Below are positions 20,682 to 29,938 of a DNA stretch of 64,000 nucleotides, piece after piece. The notes beneath the pieces are model-generated. The model was not told where the DNA came from and did not search any database. It saw only the letters and a list, made by a program, of their open reading frames with translations. The DNA is taken from assembly GCF_006716095.1 (NCBI RefSeq), contig NZ_VFOK01000001.1, positions 186,001-250,000 on the forward strand, read 5' to 3'. The stretch comes from Barrientosiimonas humi (GTDB taxonomy: Bacteria; Actinomycetota; Actinomycetes; Actinomycetales; Dermatophilaceae). The position numbers and the translations under genes are program-made. Position 1 is the stretch's first letter. Every line of letters starts with the position of its first letter.

Positions 20682-20729
20682 GCGGGCGGGCTTCCTCCGT
20701 CGACGTCCCCGCCCTGCCTCCGTTCCCTG

Positions 20730-20799
20730 GCATGAAACCGGGTTAGGTGCGTTTGACCCCCATCGATCGAGGTCAAACGCACGTAACCCGGTTTCATGC
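20730..20799. repeat. 70-bp hairpin element, copy 1 (29-12-29)
   Basis: Arms of 29 nt (20730-20758 and 20771-20799) starting GCATGAAACCGGGTTAGGTG, pairing with one mismatch around a 12-nt loop. The same element occurs at 48970-49039 with perfect arms and a different loop. Here it lies just after the polyprenyl synthase stop, between convergent genes, and could stop transcription from both sides, although it has no U-tract. Confidence 0.9.
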
Positions 20800-20833
20800 G
20801 GAGGGGGTGGCGGATCCGCTGCCGGCCGGGCGA

Positions 20834-20943
20834 GCCCCGTCCCGCAACGGGGCGAGCGCGCACGAGCCCGGCGATGACGTACGCCCTCGCCCACGCACGA
20901 GCGCCCGGCACCGTGGTGGTCCCGGGCGCTCGCGTCGTACGTC
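20834..20943. terminator. Two further hairpins in the convergent intergenic region
   Basis: GCCCCGT (20834-20840) pairs with ACGGGGC (20847-20853). CGAGCGCCCGG (20898-20908) pairs perfectly with CCGGGCGCTCG (20922-20932), and this second stem is enclosed by outer arms GACGTACG (20876-20883) and CGTACGTC (20936-20943). Position between a plus-strand operon end and a minus-strand gene end suggests a bidirectional terminator. No T-run follows, so rho-independent function is uncertain. Confidence 0.5.
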
Positions 20944-20973
20944 GTGGTCGAGCGGTACGTCCTCGCGACCTGG

Positions 20974-23121
20974 TCAGTCCTGCTCGGCCGGGTCGTTGAT
21001 CCGGCGGCCGGCGACCGCCGCGCCACCGACGACCGCGGCGCCCACGGCTGCGGCGGCCACCGAGGTGGCGGCGTTGCTGCCCTGGCGGGAGACGCCGGTC
21101 TCGACGGGCGGGCCCGTGGGGCCGGTCGGCTGGGTGCCCGTGGCCGTCGGCGAGGGCGCCTGCGTGCCGGTCGCGGTCGGCGACGGCGAGGGCTCGCCCG
21201 GCTCGTCGGTCGGCTTCTCGACGTAGAGCTGGATGACCGACGGGCGCGGCTGGCCGGTGCCGTCGTAGGGGAACAGCGAGGCCGGGTTGGCCGGGGTGCG
21301 GCCCTCGATCTCGCCCGGGTGCTGCACCGAGCAGAGCACCGTGATGTCGTCGACGATGAGCGGCCCGGCCGACTCGGCGCCGTGCGGCACGGTGTGGAAC
21401 TGCTGCAGGTGACCGGCCTTGTCACCGGCCAGCGGCATCATGAAGAACGCGTCGGCGTTGCCGAGGTCGTTGCCGTCGGTCGAGATCCACAGGTTGCCCT
21501 TGCCGTCGAACGCGACGTTGTCGGGGCAGGAGATCGGGCTGACCTGCGACTTGTCGTAGCCGTCGAAGTAGGTCGTCGGGTCCTTCGGGTCGCCACAGAT
21601 CAGCACGAGCTTCCAGACGAAGTCGGTCTTGGTGTGGTCGTTGCCGGGCGCGGTGATCTCGAGGATCTGGCCGTGCTTGTTGTTCGCCCGCGGGTTGGCC
21701 TCGTCGATCTGGCTCGGGACGCGCTTGCTGTTGTTGGTGAGCGCGGCGTACACCCGGGTGTTGACCGGGTTGACCTCGACGTCCTCGGGGCGGTCCATCT
21801 TGGTCGGGCCGACCTTGTCGGCGGCGATGCGGGTGTGGACCAGCACCTCCTCGACGCTCATGCCGGGCACCTTCGACTTGCCGCCGACGACCAGCGGCAG
21901 CCACTCGCCGGTGCCGTCGCTCACGCCGTCGTCGGCGCCGTCGCCGGTGAACTTCGCGACGTAGAGGTCGCCGTCCTCGAGCAGCTTCTTGTTGTGCTGG
22001 CGCGAGCCGGCGACGTACTTCTTGCGCGAGACGAACTTGTACATGTAGTCGAAGCGCTCGTCGTCACCCATGACCGCGACGACGCGGCCGTCGGGGGCCA
22101 CGGTCACGTTGGCGCCCTCGTGCTTGAAGCGGCCGAGGCCGGTGAGCTTCTTGGGGGTGGAGGTGGGGTCGAGCGGGTCGACCTCGACGATGTAGCCGAA
22201 CCGGTTGGGCTCGTTCGGCTCCTGCGCGGTGTCGAAGCGCGGGTCGACCTTGTCCCAGCCGCGGCCCTCGCCGTCGATGCCGTAGCGGGCGTACGACTCC
22301 TCCTGGCCGGCCGGGGCCGACTCGGCCTTGAAGTAGCCGTTGAAGTTCTCCTCGCCCGACAGGATCGTGCCCCACGGCGTCATGCCGCCGGCGCAGTTGG
22401 CGATCGTGCCGAGGACGGTGCGGGCCTTCGGGTCGGCCTTGGTCGCGAGCAGCTTGCTGCCGCGCAGCGGGCCGACGACCTCGAACGGCGTGGAGGCGGT
22501 GATGCGGCGGTTCTTGCCGGCGCCCATGTGCGCGGTCCACTCGGCGCCCTTGCGGCTGACCTCCACGATCGACAGGCCGTGGGCCATCATGACGACCTTC
22601 AGCTGCTCGACGCTCAGCTCGGACGCCTCGAACATCAGCTCGTCGTTGGTGTACTCGTTGTTGACCACGAGGACGCCCGCGTCGTCACCGGTCTTGACCA
22701 GGCCGACGTAGTCGCAGTTGTAACCGAACTGCTTCTCCTGCGCGGCGGCCGTCTGGTTGTCGAAGTCGAACTCCGGCGCGCCCTTGACGATCGGGTCGCC
22801 CCACTTGACCAGCGGCTTCCACACGAAGCCCTCGGGGGTGACGACCTTGTCGGTCTCGAACGGCACGGGGGCGGTGCCGGTGAAGTCGTAGACGAAGCGG
22901 CTGCGGGTGGCCGGCGCGGCGGGAGCGGCGGCCGGTGCGGCGGCGGCGCGCTGCCCGCCGGCGAAGGTGGTGAGGCCGGCGATGGCGGCCACGGCGCCGG
23001 ACGCCTGCAGCACGCGGCGGCGGCTGGCGCCACGGGCGACGATGTCGCCGAAGTAGTCGTTGTCGGAGGTGTTCGGCACCGGCTTGGAGCAGGCGTCGTC
23101 ACACTTGTACTTGCAGGTCAT
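20974..23121 (-). CDS. PhoX-family alkaline phosphatase, Tat-exported, with C-terminal tail
   Basis: 715 residues. PhoX (DUF839) enzymes release phosphate from organic esters outside the cell and are calcium/iron dependent. A twin-arginine signal, GASRRRVLQASG (residues 31-42), is followed by a hydrophobic stretch and an Ala-rich cleavage region. Family segments: DYVGLVKTGDDAGVLVVNNEY, NCAGGMTPWGTILSGEENFN, FGYIVEVDPLDP, RPEDVEVNPV and CPDNVAFDGKGNLWISTDGN. After the domain come a Ser/Pro/Thr linker (repeated PSPTATGTQ), ETGV, a glycine/alanine-rich hydrophobic segment and a short RR-containing end, suggesting attachment to the surface. The ATG at 23119-23121 is chosen; an upstream GTG/ACG-rich stretch stays open but lacks a clear ribosome site. 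Confidence 0.88.
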   Translation of the reverse strand: MTCKYKCDDACSKPVPNTSDNDYFGDIVARGASRRRVLQASGAVAAIAGLTTFAGGQRAAAAPAAAPAAPATRSRFVYDFTGTAPVPFETDKVVTPEGFVWKPLVKWGDPIVKGAPEFDFDNQTAAAQEKQFGYNCDYVGLVKTGDDAGVLVVNNEYTNDELMFEASELSVEQLKVVMMAHGLSIVEVSRKGAEWTAHMGAGKNRRITASTPFEVVGPLRGSKLLATKADPKARTVLGTIANCAGGMTPWGTILSGEENFNGYFKAESAPAGQEESYARYGIDGEGRGWDKVDPRFDTAQEPNEPNRFGYIVEVDPLDPTSTPKKLTGLGRFKHEGANVTVAPDGRVVAVMGDDERFDYMYKFVSRKKYVAGSRQHNKKLLEDGDLYVAKFTGDGADDGVSDGTGEWLPLVVGGKSKVPGMSVEEVLVHTRIAADKVGPTKMDRPEDVEVNPVNTRVYAALTNNSKRVPSQIDEANPRANNKHGQILEITAPGNDHTKTDFVWKLVLICGDPKDPTTYFDGYDKSQVSPISCPDNVAFDGKGNLWISTDGNDLGNADAFFMMPLAGDKAGHLQQFHTVPHGAESAGPLIVDDITVLCSVQHPGEIEGRTPANPASLFPYDGTGQPRPSVIQLYVEKPTDEPGEPSPSPTATGTQAPSPTATGTQPTGPTGPPVETGVSRQGSNAATSVAAAAVGAAVVGGAAVAGRRINDPAEQD

Positions 23122-23347
23122 GGGGCTTCGGCCACCTGCGTGCGACGGGCGCAGGAGCGGCAGGAACGTGCGGGTGGGGGCAGTCACGTGAACGGAGTCC
23201 TTCGTCGTCCTTGATGGGGTCCCCAGGACGCTAGAGCGACAGGGCGCCCGGTGTCTCGGGTTAGAGGGAAGCCTGGGGGAAGGGTTGGTGACATCGAGGA
23301 GAACGAGCCTGCGACGTGGGGGGCGAGCGAGCCTCGGGCGAGCCGAC

Positions 23348-23442
23348 GTGCGGGTGGCAAGCCGGCGTACGGGTGGCGAGCCGGCGTGCGGGTGGCGAGT
23401 CGATGTGCGGGTGGCGAGCCGGCGTGCGGGTGGCGAGCCGAC
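23348..23442 (+). repeat. 19-bp tandem repeat, 5 copies
   Basis: Units of the type GTGCGGGTGGCGAGCCGGC start at 23348, 23367, 23386, 23405 and 23424, each with zero to three changes. The 19-bp period is not a multiple of three, and the array lies in the 381-bp gap between the divergent phosphatase and PLP-enzyme genes, so it is non-coding. The phosphatase side of the gap has GTTCACGTGAC near 23187, a weak half-match to a PHO box. I see nothing else in the gap. Confidence 0.85.
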
Positions 23443-23502
23443 GGCCGGTGCGGGCGCACGAGCCTCCGGCGAACCGACGTACGACCGCGTAGCCTGACGG
23501 AC

Positions 23503-24640
23503 GTGTCGTCGCCGTGGTCGTCCGTGCTGGAGGGGATCGCCGCGCCGACGGCGGTCATCGACGCGGCGGCGCTGCGCGCCAACGCCGACGACCTGAGGCG
23601 CCGATCGCCGATGCCGATTCGCTTGGCCTCCAAGTCGATTCGCGTGCGCGGGTTGCTCGAGCGGCTGCTGGGCGAGGACGGTTTCGCCGGGGTGCTGGCC
23701 TACTCCGCGGCCGAGGCGCGGTGGCTGGTCGGGCACGGCGTGCAGGACGTGCTGGTCGCCTACCCGACGGTCGATCGCGACACCGTGCGTGCGGTCAGCG
23801 CCGACCCGGTGGCGGCGGAGCAGGTGACGTTCATGGTCGACCTCGAGGAGCACGTGCGGCTGCTCGCGGAGTCCGCGACGGAGCACCCGGTGCGGGTGTG
23901 CATCGACGTCGACAGCTCGCTGCGGCTCGGCCCGGTCCACCTCGGTGCGCACCGCTCGGCCGTGCACTCGCCGGGTGAGGCGTCTGCGCTCGCGGCCGAG
24001 GTCGTACGTCGGGCGAACCTGCGGCTCGTCGGTCTGATGTTCTACGACGCGCAGGTCGCGGGGGTGCCGGACACCGGTCGGCACGTGCGGCTGATGAAGG
24101 AGCGGTCGTGGGCCGACCTGGTGCGGCGGCGCCGGGCGGTGCGGGAGGCCGTCGAGCAGCACGCGCCGCTGGAGATCGTGAACGCGGGCGGGACGGGGAG
24201 CCTGCACCGGTTCGCCGACGACGGGGTGGTCACCGATCTCGCTGCGGGCTCGGGGCTGTTCGCGCCGGCGCTGTTCGACCGCTACGACGGCGCGCGGCTG
24301 CGATCGGCGGCGTTCTTCGTCTCGCCCGTGGTGCGCAAGCCGGCCGACGATGTCGTCGTGACGTTCGCCGGCGGATATCTCGCGAGCGGCCCGGCAGGCC
24401 CTTCGCGCGAACCGGTCGTGGCATTCCCCGAGGGGCTGAAACCGTTGTCCCAGGAGGGTTTTGGCGAGGTGCAGACTCCGCTGCGTGGGCCGGCGGCCCG
24501 GTCGATGCGGCTCGGTGACCCGGTGTGGTTCCGGCACGCGAAGGCCGGGGAGATGTGCGAGCGGTTCGACCAGGTGCTGCTCGTGGAGGCGAGCGGCGAG
24601 GTCGAGCCGCTGCGGACGTACCGCGGGGAGGGTAAGAACT

Positions 24641-24648
<8 letters not shown>
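23503..24648 (+). CDS. PLP-dependent alanine racemase-fold enzyme (D-threonine aldolase/amino acid deaminase type)
   Basis: 381 residues. The N-terminal barrel begins PTAVIDAAALRANADDL; RLASKSIRVRGL supplies the lysine that would bind pyridoxal phosphate, as in the alanine racemase-like D-threonine aldolase/deaminase group. The segments GVLAYSAAEARWL, LRLVGLMFYDAQVAGVPD, IVNAGGTGSLHRF and the C-terminal PVWFRHAKAGEMCERFDQVLL fit the group. GTG start at 23503. It overlaps the lactone oxidase gene by 8 bp, a pairing that implies shared expression. The actual substrate is not apparent. Confidence 0.82.
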
Positions 24649-25976
<1,328 letters not shown>

Positions 25977-25981
25977 GGCCA

Positions 25982-26080
25982 GCTGCATTTCGTACGTTCA
26001 TGCACGATCTGAGAGGCCCCGCCCCGGGATCTCGTGGGCGACCCGCTGTATTTCGTGCGTTGGTGCACGATCTGGAGGCT
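25982..26080 (+). repeat. Imperfect ~36-bp direct repeat pair, each with a small dyad
   Basis: Copies at 25982-26017 and 26045-26080 share GCTGyATTTCGTrCGTT and TGCACGATCTG, 63 bp apart. Each contains TCGTRC and GCACGA as an inverted pair around six bases. They lie in the 240-bp non-coding gap after the G-run; a third, looser GCACGATCTGTGCAC match occurs near 26840. Confidence 0.65.
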
Positions 26081-26125
26081 CCGGTCCGCGCCATGCTGGT
26101 CGAGTAGTCCGAGCAAGCTGGTCGA

Positions 26126-26170
26126 GTAGTCCGAGGCGCTGGCCGAGGGCGTATCGAGACCGATCGGTCA
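26126..26170 (+). repeat. 45-bp direct repeat, left copy (GTCGAGTAG family)
   Basis: GTAGTCCGAGGCGCTGGCCG is followed by AGGGCGTATCGAGACC and GATCGGTCA. It matches 26997-27041 in all but one base, so the two copies bracket the lipoprotein gene in direct orientation. Two extra GGTCGAGTAG starts lie at about 26099 and 26120. Belongs to the dispersed repeat family also seen at 29268, 36811, 38036 and 39541. Confidence 0.85.
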
Positions 26171-26185
26171 CGAGCGGCGGAAGGC

Positions 26186-26815
26186 TCAGAGCTCGTTATC
26201 GCGGCAGTACTGCTGCTCGGCAGGGGTGAGGTCGACGTCGCCGTTCTGCCACGCCCAGCACAGCTGTGGCGAAACGGCATTGGGCGGCAGGGCGGGGTCG
26301 TCGCCCGTCTGCGAGCGGGAGTACTTGTCGACGCACTGCAGGTACTGCTCGTGCGTGTCGGGGGTGCGACACTGCGTCAGGGTGGGGCCCTTGACTCGCT
26401 CGATGCGCCGCTGCAGCTCCCGCCACTCGGTTCGCGTGCAGGCGCGCGTCGTGCCCGTCTCCGGATCCGTGCAGCTGTACGCCCGCGTGGGTGCGGGAGT
26501 TGACGCGTGCGTTGTCCCCGTCGGCCGCTTCGTCGTCGAGGGCGAGCTGCTCCGCTCCGCGGTCGAGGTCTGCGGGGCGGGTGCGCTCGGAGTCGGGGTC
26601 GGTGCCTTGGTCGGAGAAGGCGACGTGGTCGCCGACGGGGTCACAGTCGTGGGCGGTGCGGGGCTCGATCCGGTTGAGTTCGTCGCCGTAGTGGTCGACA
26701 TCGTCGCGCTCGACGTTGCGGAGCCCTGCGGTGGATCGTCGCCGTCGGCGGCGCAGCCGGCGAGGACCAGCGATCCTGCGACGCCGAGCGCGATGAGTGT
26801 CGGTGTCCGTGACAT
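26186..26815 (-). CDS. Hypothetical lipoprotein with Ser/Thr/Pro linker
   Basis: 209 residues. A signal peptide ends in the lipobox LVLAGC (cysteine near residue 21), so the protein should be lipid-anchored outside the membrane. Residues ~25-110 are a Ser/Thr/Pro-rich spacer. The C-terminal domain of about 95 residues contains paired cysteines (YSCTDPETGTTRACTRTEW, TQCRTPD, YLQCVDKYSRS, PQLCWAWQNG, QQYCRDNEL), probably disulfide-bonded. I do not recognise the domain. The gene stands alone between two direct copies of a dispersed repeat. Confidence 0.78.
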   Translation of the reverse strand: MSRTPTLIALGVAGSLVLAGCAADGDDPPQGSATSSATMSTTTATNSTGSSPAPPTTVTPSATTSPSPTKAPTPTPSAPAPQTSTAERSSSPSTTKRPTGTTHASTPAPTRAYSCTDPETGTTRACTRTEWRELQRRIERVKGPTLTQCRTPDTHEQYLQCVDKYSRSQTGDDPALPPNAVSPQLCWAWQNGDVDLTPAEQQYCRDNEL

Positions 26816-26996
26816 TCAGAATCCCCCTGCTCGACCGCACGATCTGTGCACCTGCTGCCACGAAACGTAGCGTTCCAGCGCCGTGGTCGGGGTGTTCGGG
26901 ATCAGCAGCCGCGGTCGACGGCCCGGCTTGTGCGATGCCCTCGAGAGCGGGCGGGGCGGCTACCCAGCTCGCGGTGAGCCGAACAAGCGGGTCGAT

Positions 26997-27041
26997 GTAG
27001 TCCGAGGCGCTGGCCGAGGGCGTATCGAGGCCGATCGGTCA
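26997..27041 (+). repeat. 45-bp direct repeat, right copy (GTCGAGTAG family)
   Basis: Same 45-bp sequence as 26126-26170 except one A-to-G change in CGAGRCC. It lies in the 325-bp gap between the lipoprotein start and the end of the HNH gene. The remainder of that gap shows no gene; it probably contains the lipoprotein promoter, which I could not pinpoint. Confidence 0.85.
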
Positions 27042-27140
27042 GAAGCGGCCGCCGGGGACAGCATGAGCGGTCAGCGGCGCAGCCCGCCAGCGACCGGCGG
27101 GTCAGGCCGGTGTGCGACAGCCCGGGGAGGGCGGTCTACC

Positions 27141-29159
27141 TCAACGGTCGAGCGACACGGGGTAGGCGAGGTCGTCGAGGAGTTCGAGGAGGCCGGGCCT
27201 GGTGGTGTGCGTACGACCGGTGGGGCTGGTCCATGTGCAGGTCCCGTCGGGGGTCATGACGACTCGCCACCCGGCTTCGTGCTTCGTGCAGTGGTGGTGC
27301 CGGCAGAGGTTCTGCAGGTTGGTCGCGGTCGTCCGCCCCCTCGGCCAGGGTTCGACGTGATCGAGGTCGGTGAACAGGGCGCGCCGGTCGCAGCCGGGGT
27401 AGCGGCAACGCCGGTCGCGGCGTTTCACGGCGCGGCGCAGCCGCGCTCCGGGACGGTAGCCGTTGCTTCCTGCTGCGGGTGGTGCGACCGACCGTTCCTC
27501 GGGAGGGTCGTCGGCCAGGGCGTGCGGGTCGAAGCGTTCCACGGTGACGCGGGCAGCGCGTTCGCGCAGCAGCTGGATGACCTGTCCGGTCGGGACCGGA
27601 CCGGCGCGATCGTGGACCACGACGGTCGCGGAGCTCTTCAGGATCTCGGCGGCCTGTTCGAGGGTGACGGGCGAGCGGGCTGACGTGGCGGCCGCCGCAC
27701 GGGTGGCCGAAGCGCTGACTGCGCACGGGTCATCGTCAGGGTGCTGGCATGGGACGGCAGCGGAGCCGTTTCCTTCGGGCGGGGAGGCGTCCCACTCCGG
27801 CGGTGAACCTTCCGCCGGCGATGAGCCGCCCTTCCCTGTCGGCGGTGACCCGCCGGCCGGCGGCGGGGCGTCGCTCTGCGGCGTCTGCGGCGGCGGTCCT
27901 CCGGGCGGGACGATCAGCTCGAGATGAGCGATGAGCTCCACGTTGGCCAGGGCCAGGTCGTGCAGCGCGTTGGCGCGGTGCTGTCCGAGCAGCAGCGGCC
28001 CACCGGCGCCGTCGCCCGACTTCGCTTCCTGCTGGGCGGCGCGGGCACGCTGGTCGACCGCGTCCATGACGGAGGCGGCCTGCCCGGTGGGCATGACCGC
28101 AGTGAGGGCGGACAGCCCGGGGGTGGTGTGCGGGTCGAGCCAGACCCCCGTGTGCTGGGCCTGGGTGCGGCGCAGGGTCGTGCGGGCGGCGCTGGCTTCG
28201 AACCGCTCGACCAGGGTGCGTGCCGAGCGGCGGGCCTGGGTGGTCGACCGGTGGTGGACCTCGCGGCCGAGCACGGCCTCCTCGACCAGCTCGCACGTGT
28301 CGGGGCGGGCGTCCTGGACCTCGCGCGCGATCGCGGCGGCGGTGTCGAGGTTGGCCTCGCCCCGCGCGACCTCGGCCAGCACGGCCGGGACCCGTTGGGT
28401 CAGCCAGACCGCCTCGTCGACCATCGAGTCCGCCGCGTGCGGGCCGAGCCGCAGGGAGGGCGCCAGCAGGTCACCGGCGAAACGGCCCCGGTGGCCCGCG
28501 GGGTGCTCGGTGACGTCTCCGGGACGCGGCGCGTCGCCAGCCAGGCAGTCCGTGGCCGACCAGCGCGCCGAGTCGGGAGCAGTATCGAACCGGGCGCAGC
28601 GCTCGACTGCGTACGCCCGGACCGCACCGGCCTGGTTCATCAGCTGGTGAGCCAGCACCGTGACGTCCTCGAAACGTGCCAACCGGGCCGCGGCCTCGTC
28701 AGCATCACGCCACGCCTGCGGCATCTCCGCAGCGGCCTCGGCGTGCACGGTGACGTCCGGAGGGGCATCGTCGGTCGCGGCAGCAGCTGCGGGCGCAGTG
28801 CCGGCGCCGGCGGGATCGCTCCCGGCAGCATCCACCTTCGCGCCGGGCTCGGTGCCCTTGCCCTGGGGGAGGTCGGCCGGGTCGAACCAGGCGTCGTCGC
28901 GCTCGATGGTGAACGGGTCGGACTGGTTCATCCGCCGCGCGACGTCGGCGGCGAGCAGCTTCATGCCTTCCAGCTGGAGAGTCACGGGGTCGGTGCCGGC
29001 GACCTCGACGCCGCTCAGCATGGTCTCGAGCGCGCCCAGCAGGCCGTCTTCGCACATCAGGTGCTCGAACACCTCACGCGCCCGCGCGGCCTCGTCGGCC
29101 GGCGGTTGCTGGTCGCTCCACATCCCCTCGCCGGGGATCGGAGCGGTGTTCGAACTCAT
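27141..29159 (-). CDS. DUF222/HNH endonuclease-domain protein (13E12 type)
   Basis: 672 residues, long for the group (usually 400-550). The N-terminal DUF222 region spans about residues 130-400. A Pro/Gly/Ser-rich linker (about 405-480) follows, then a C-terminal HNH domain: RRCRYPGCDRRALFTDLDHV, then NLQNLCRHHHCTKHEAGW, with the CxxC and H-N-H residues intact. These genes occur in many copies in actinobacterial genomes, and some are linked to inteins or selfish DNA; their role is unsettled. The ATG at 29157-29159 is used. A 64-bp tandem repeat array lies 105 bp upstream. Confidence 0.88.
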   Translation of the reverse strand: MSSNTAPIPGEGMWSDQQPPADEAARAREVFEHLMCEDGLLGALETMLSGVEVAGTDPVTLQLEGMKLLAADVARRMNQSDPFTIERDDAWFDPADLPQGKGTEPGAKVDAAGSDPAGAGTAPAAAAATDDAPPDVTVHAEAAAEMPQAWRDADEAAARLARFEDVTVLAHQLMNQAGAVRAYAVERCARFDTAPDSARWSATDCLAGDAPRPGDVTEHPAGHRGRFAGDLLAPSLRLGPHAADSMVDEAVWLTQRVPAVLAEVARGEANLDTAAAIAREVQDARPDTCELVEEAVLGREVHHRSTTQARRSARTLVERFEASAARTTLRRTQAQHTGVWLDPHTTPGLSALTAVMPTGQAASVMDAVDQRARAAQQEAKSGDGAGGPLLLGQHRANALHDLALANVELIAHLELIVPPGGPPPQTPQSDAPPPAGGSPPTGKGGSSPAEGSPPEWDASPPEGNGSAAVPCQHPDDDPCAVSASATRAAAATSARSPVTLEQAAEILKSSATVVVHDRAGPVPTGQVIQLLRERAARVTVERFDPHALADDPPEERSVAPPAAGSNGYRPGARLRRAVKRRDRRCRYPGCDRRALFTDLDHVEPWPRGRTTATNLQNLCRHHHCTKHEAGWRVVMTPDGTCTWTSPTGRTHTTRPGLLELLDDLAYPVSLDR

Positions 29160-29267
29160 GTACGCATACTACGAGCGACCACTGACAACCACCCTGAGCC
29201 CGGGTGACCCAGGGGGGTCGGAGGTCGAACCGGACGCGAAGAATCTGTGGGTCTGGCGGGCGTGCCG

Positions 29268-29562
29268 GCGTGGTCTCGATACGCCGCTCGGCTAGCGCCT
29301 CGCGGCTACTCGACCAGCTTGGGGAGGGCTGGCGTGGTCTCGATACGCCGCTCGGCTAGCGCCTCGCGGCTACTCGACCAGCTTGGGGAGGGCTGGCGTG
29401 GTCTCGATACGCCGCTCGGCTAGCGCCTCGCGGCTACTCGACCAGCTTGGGGAGGGCTGGCGTGGTCTCGATACGCCGCTCGGCTAGCGCCTCGCGGCTA
29501 CTCGACCAGCTTGGGGAGCGGCTACTCGACCACCTTGGGGAGCGACTACTCGACCACCTTGG
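29268..29562 (-). repeat. 64-bp tandem repeat array, 4 full copies plus 2 short ones
   Basis: TGGTCTCGATACGCCGCTCG recurs at 29271, 29335, 29399 and 29463 (period 64). Each unit ends in GGCTACTCGACCAGCTTGG. Two truncated 24-bp units (CTACTCGACCACCTTGGGGAGCG) follow and run into the 3' end of the next gene, supplying its stop codon. This is the GTCGAGTAG ... CGTATCGAGACC family in minus orientation. It fills most of the 386-bp gap between the HNH gene and the deoxyribosyltransferase-like gene. Confidence 0.92.
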
Positions 29563-29887
29563 GTGAGGTCGGCTCGGTGAAGGCTACGGGTTTGCCGGCG
29601 GCGCGGGCGTACGCGATCTCCCGTGCGGTGGTCTCGCCGACGTACCCGCCGGGGTCGACGATCAGCACCCGGTCTGCCAGGTCGATCTTGCGCAGGTGGA
29701 GGGCGCCCAGTGCCGCCTTCTGCTCCTCGGTGAGCGGCTCGGCGGTCGTGGCACCCTGGCCGTACGGAAGCACGCTCGGCCCGACGACGATGACACCGGC
29801 GAGGGTCAGGTCGCGGGTGGCGGCGAGGATCTGGTCCGCGAACCGGACGGAGCCGCAGAGGCAGACGATCTCAGGTCGGTCGGGCAC
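29546..29887 (-). CDS. Small nucleoside 2-deoxyribosyltransferase-like protein
   Basis: 113 residues. The start IVCLCGSVRFADQI, the central LRKIDLADRVLIVDPGGYVG and ETTAREIAYARAAGKPV are typical of the Rossmann-like deoxyribosyltransferase/DUF4406 group, which cleaves or transfers the glycosidic bond of nucleoside derivatives. The function of the short standalone versions is unknown. GTG start at 29885-29887. The last residues (SPKVVE) and the TAG stop are encoded by the dispersed repeat, so the native C-terminus may have been replaced. Confidence 0.75.
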   Translation of the reverse strand: MPDRPEIVCLCGSVRFADQILAATRDLTLAGVIVVGPSVLPYGQGATTAEPLTEEQKAALGALHLRKIDLADRVLIVDPGGYVGETTAREIAYARAAGKPVAFTEPTSPKVVE

Positions 29888-29938
29888 GGGGTGGTCCTTC
29901 GTGACGAGGTGGGGGAGCGTCCAGCATCCCCGAGCGTG

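Noticed and set aside
23180..23200. PHO box upstream of the PhoX-type phosphatase
   Set aside because: Only one GTTCAC half-site is visible; a functional box needs direct repeats with defined spacing.
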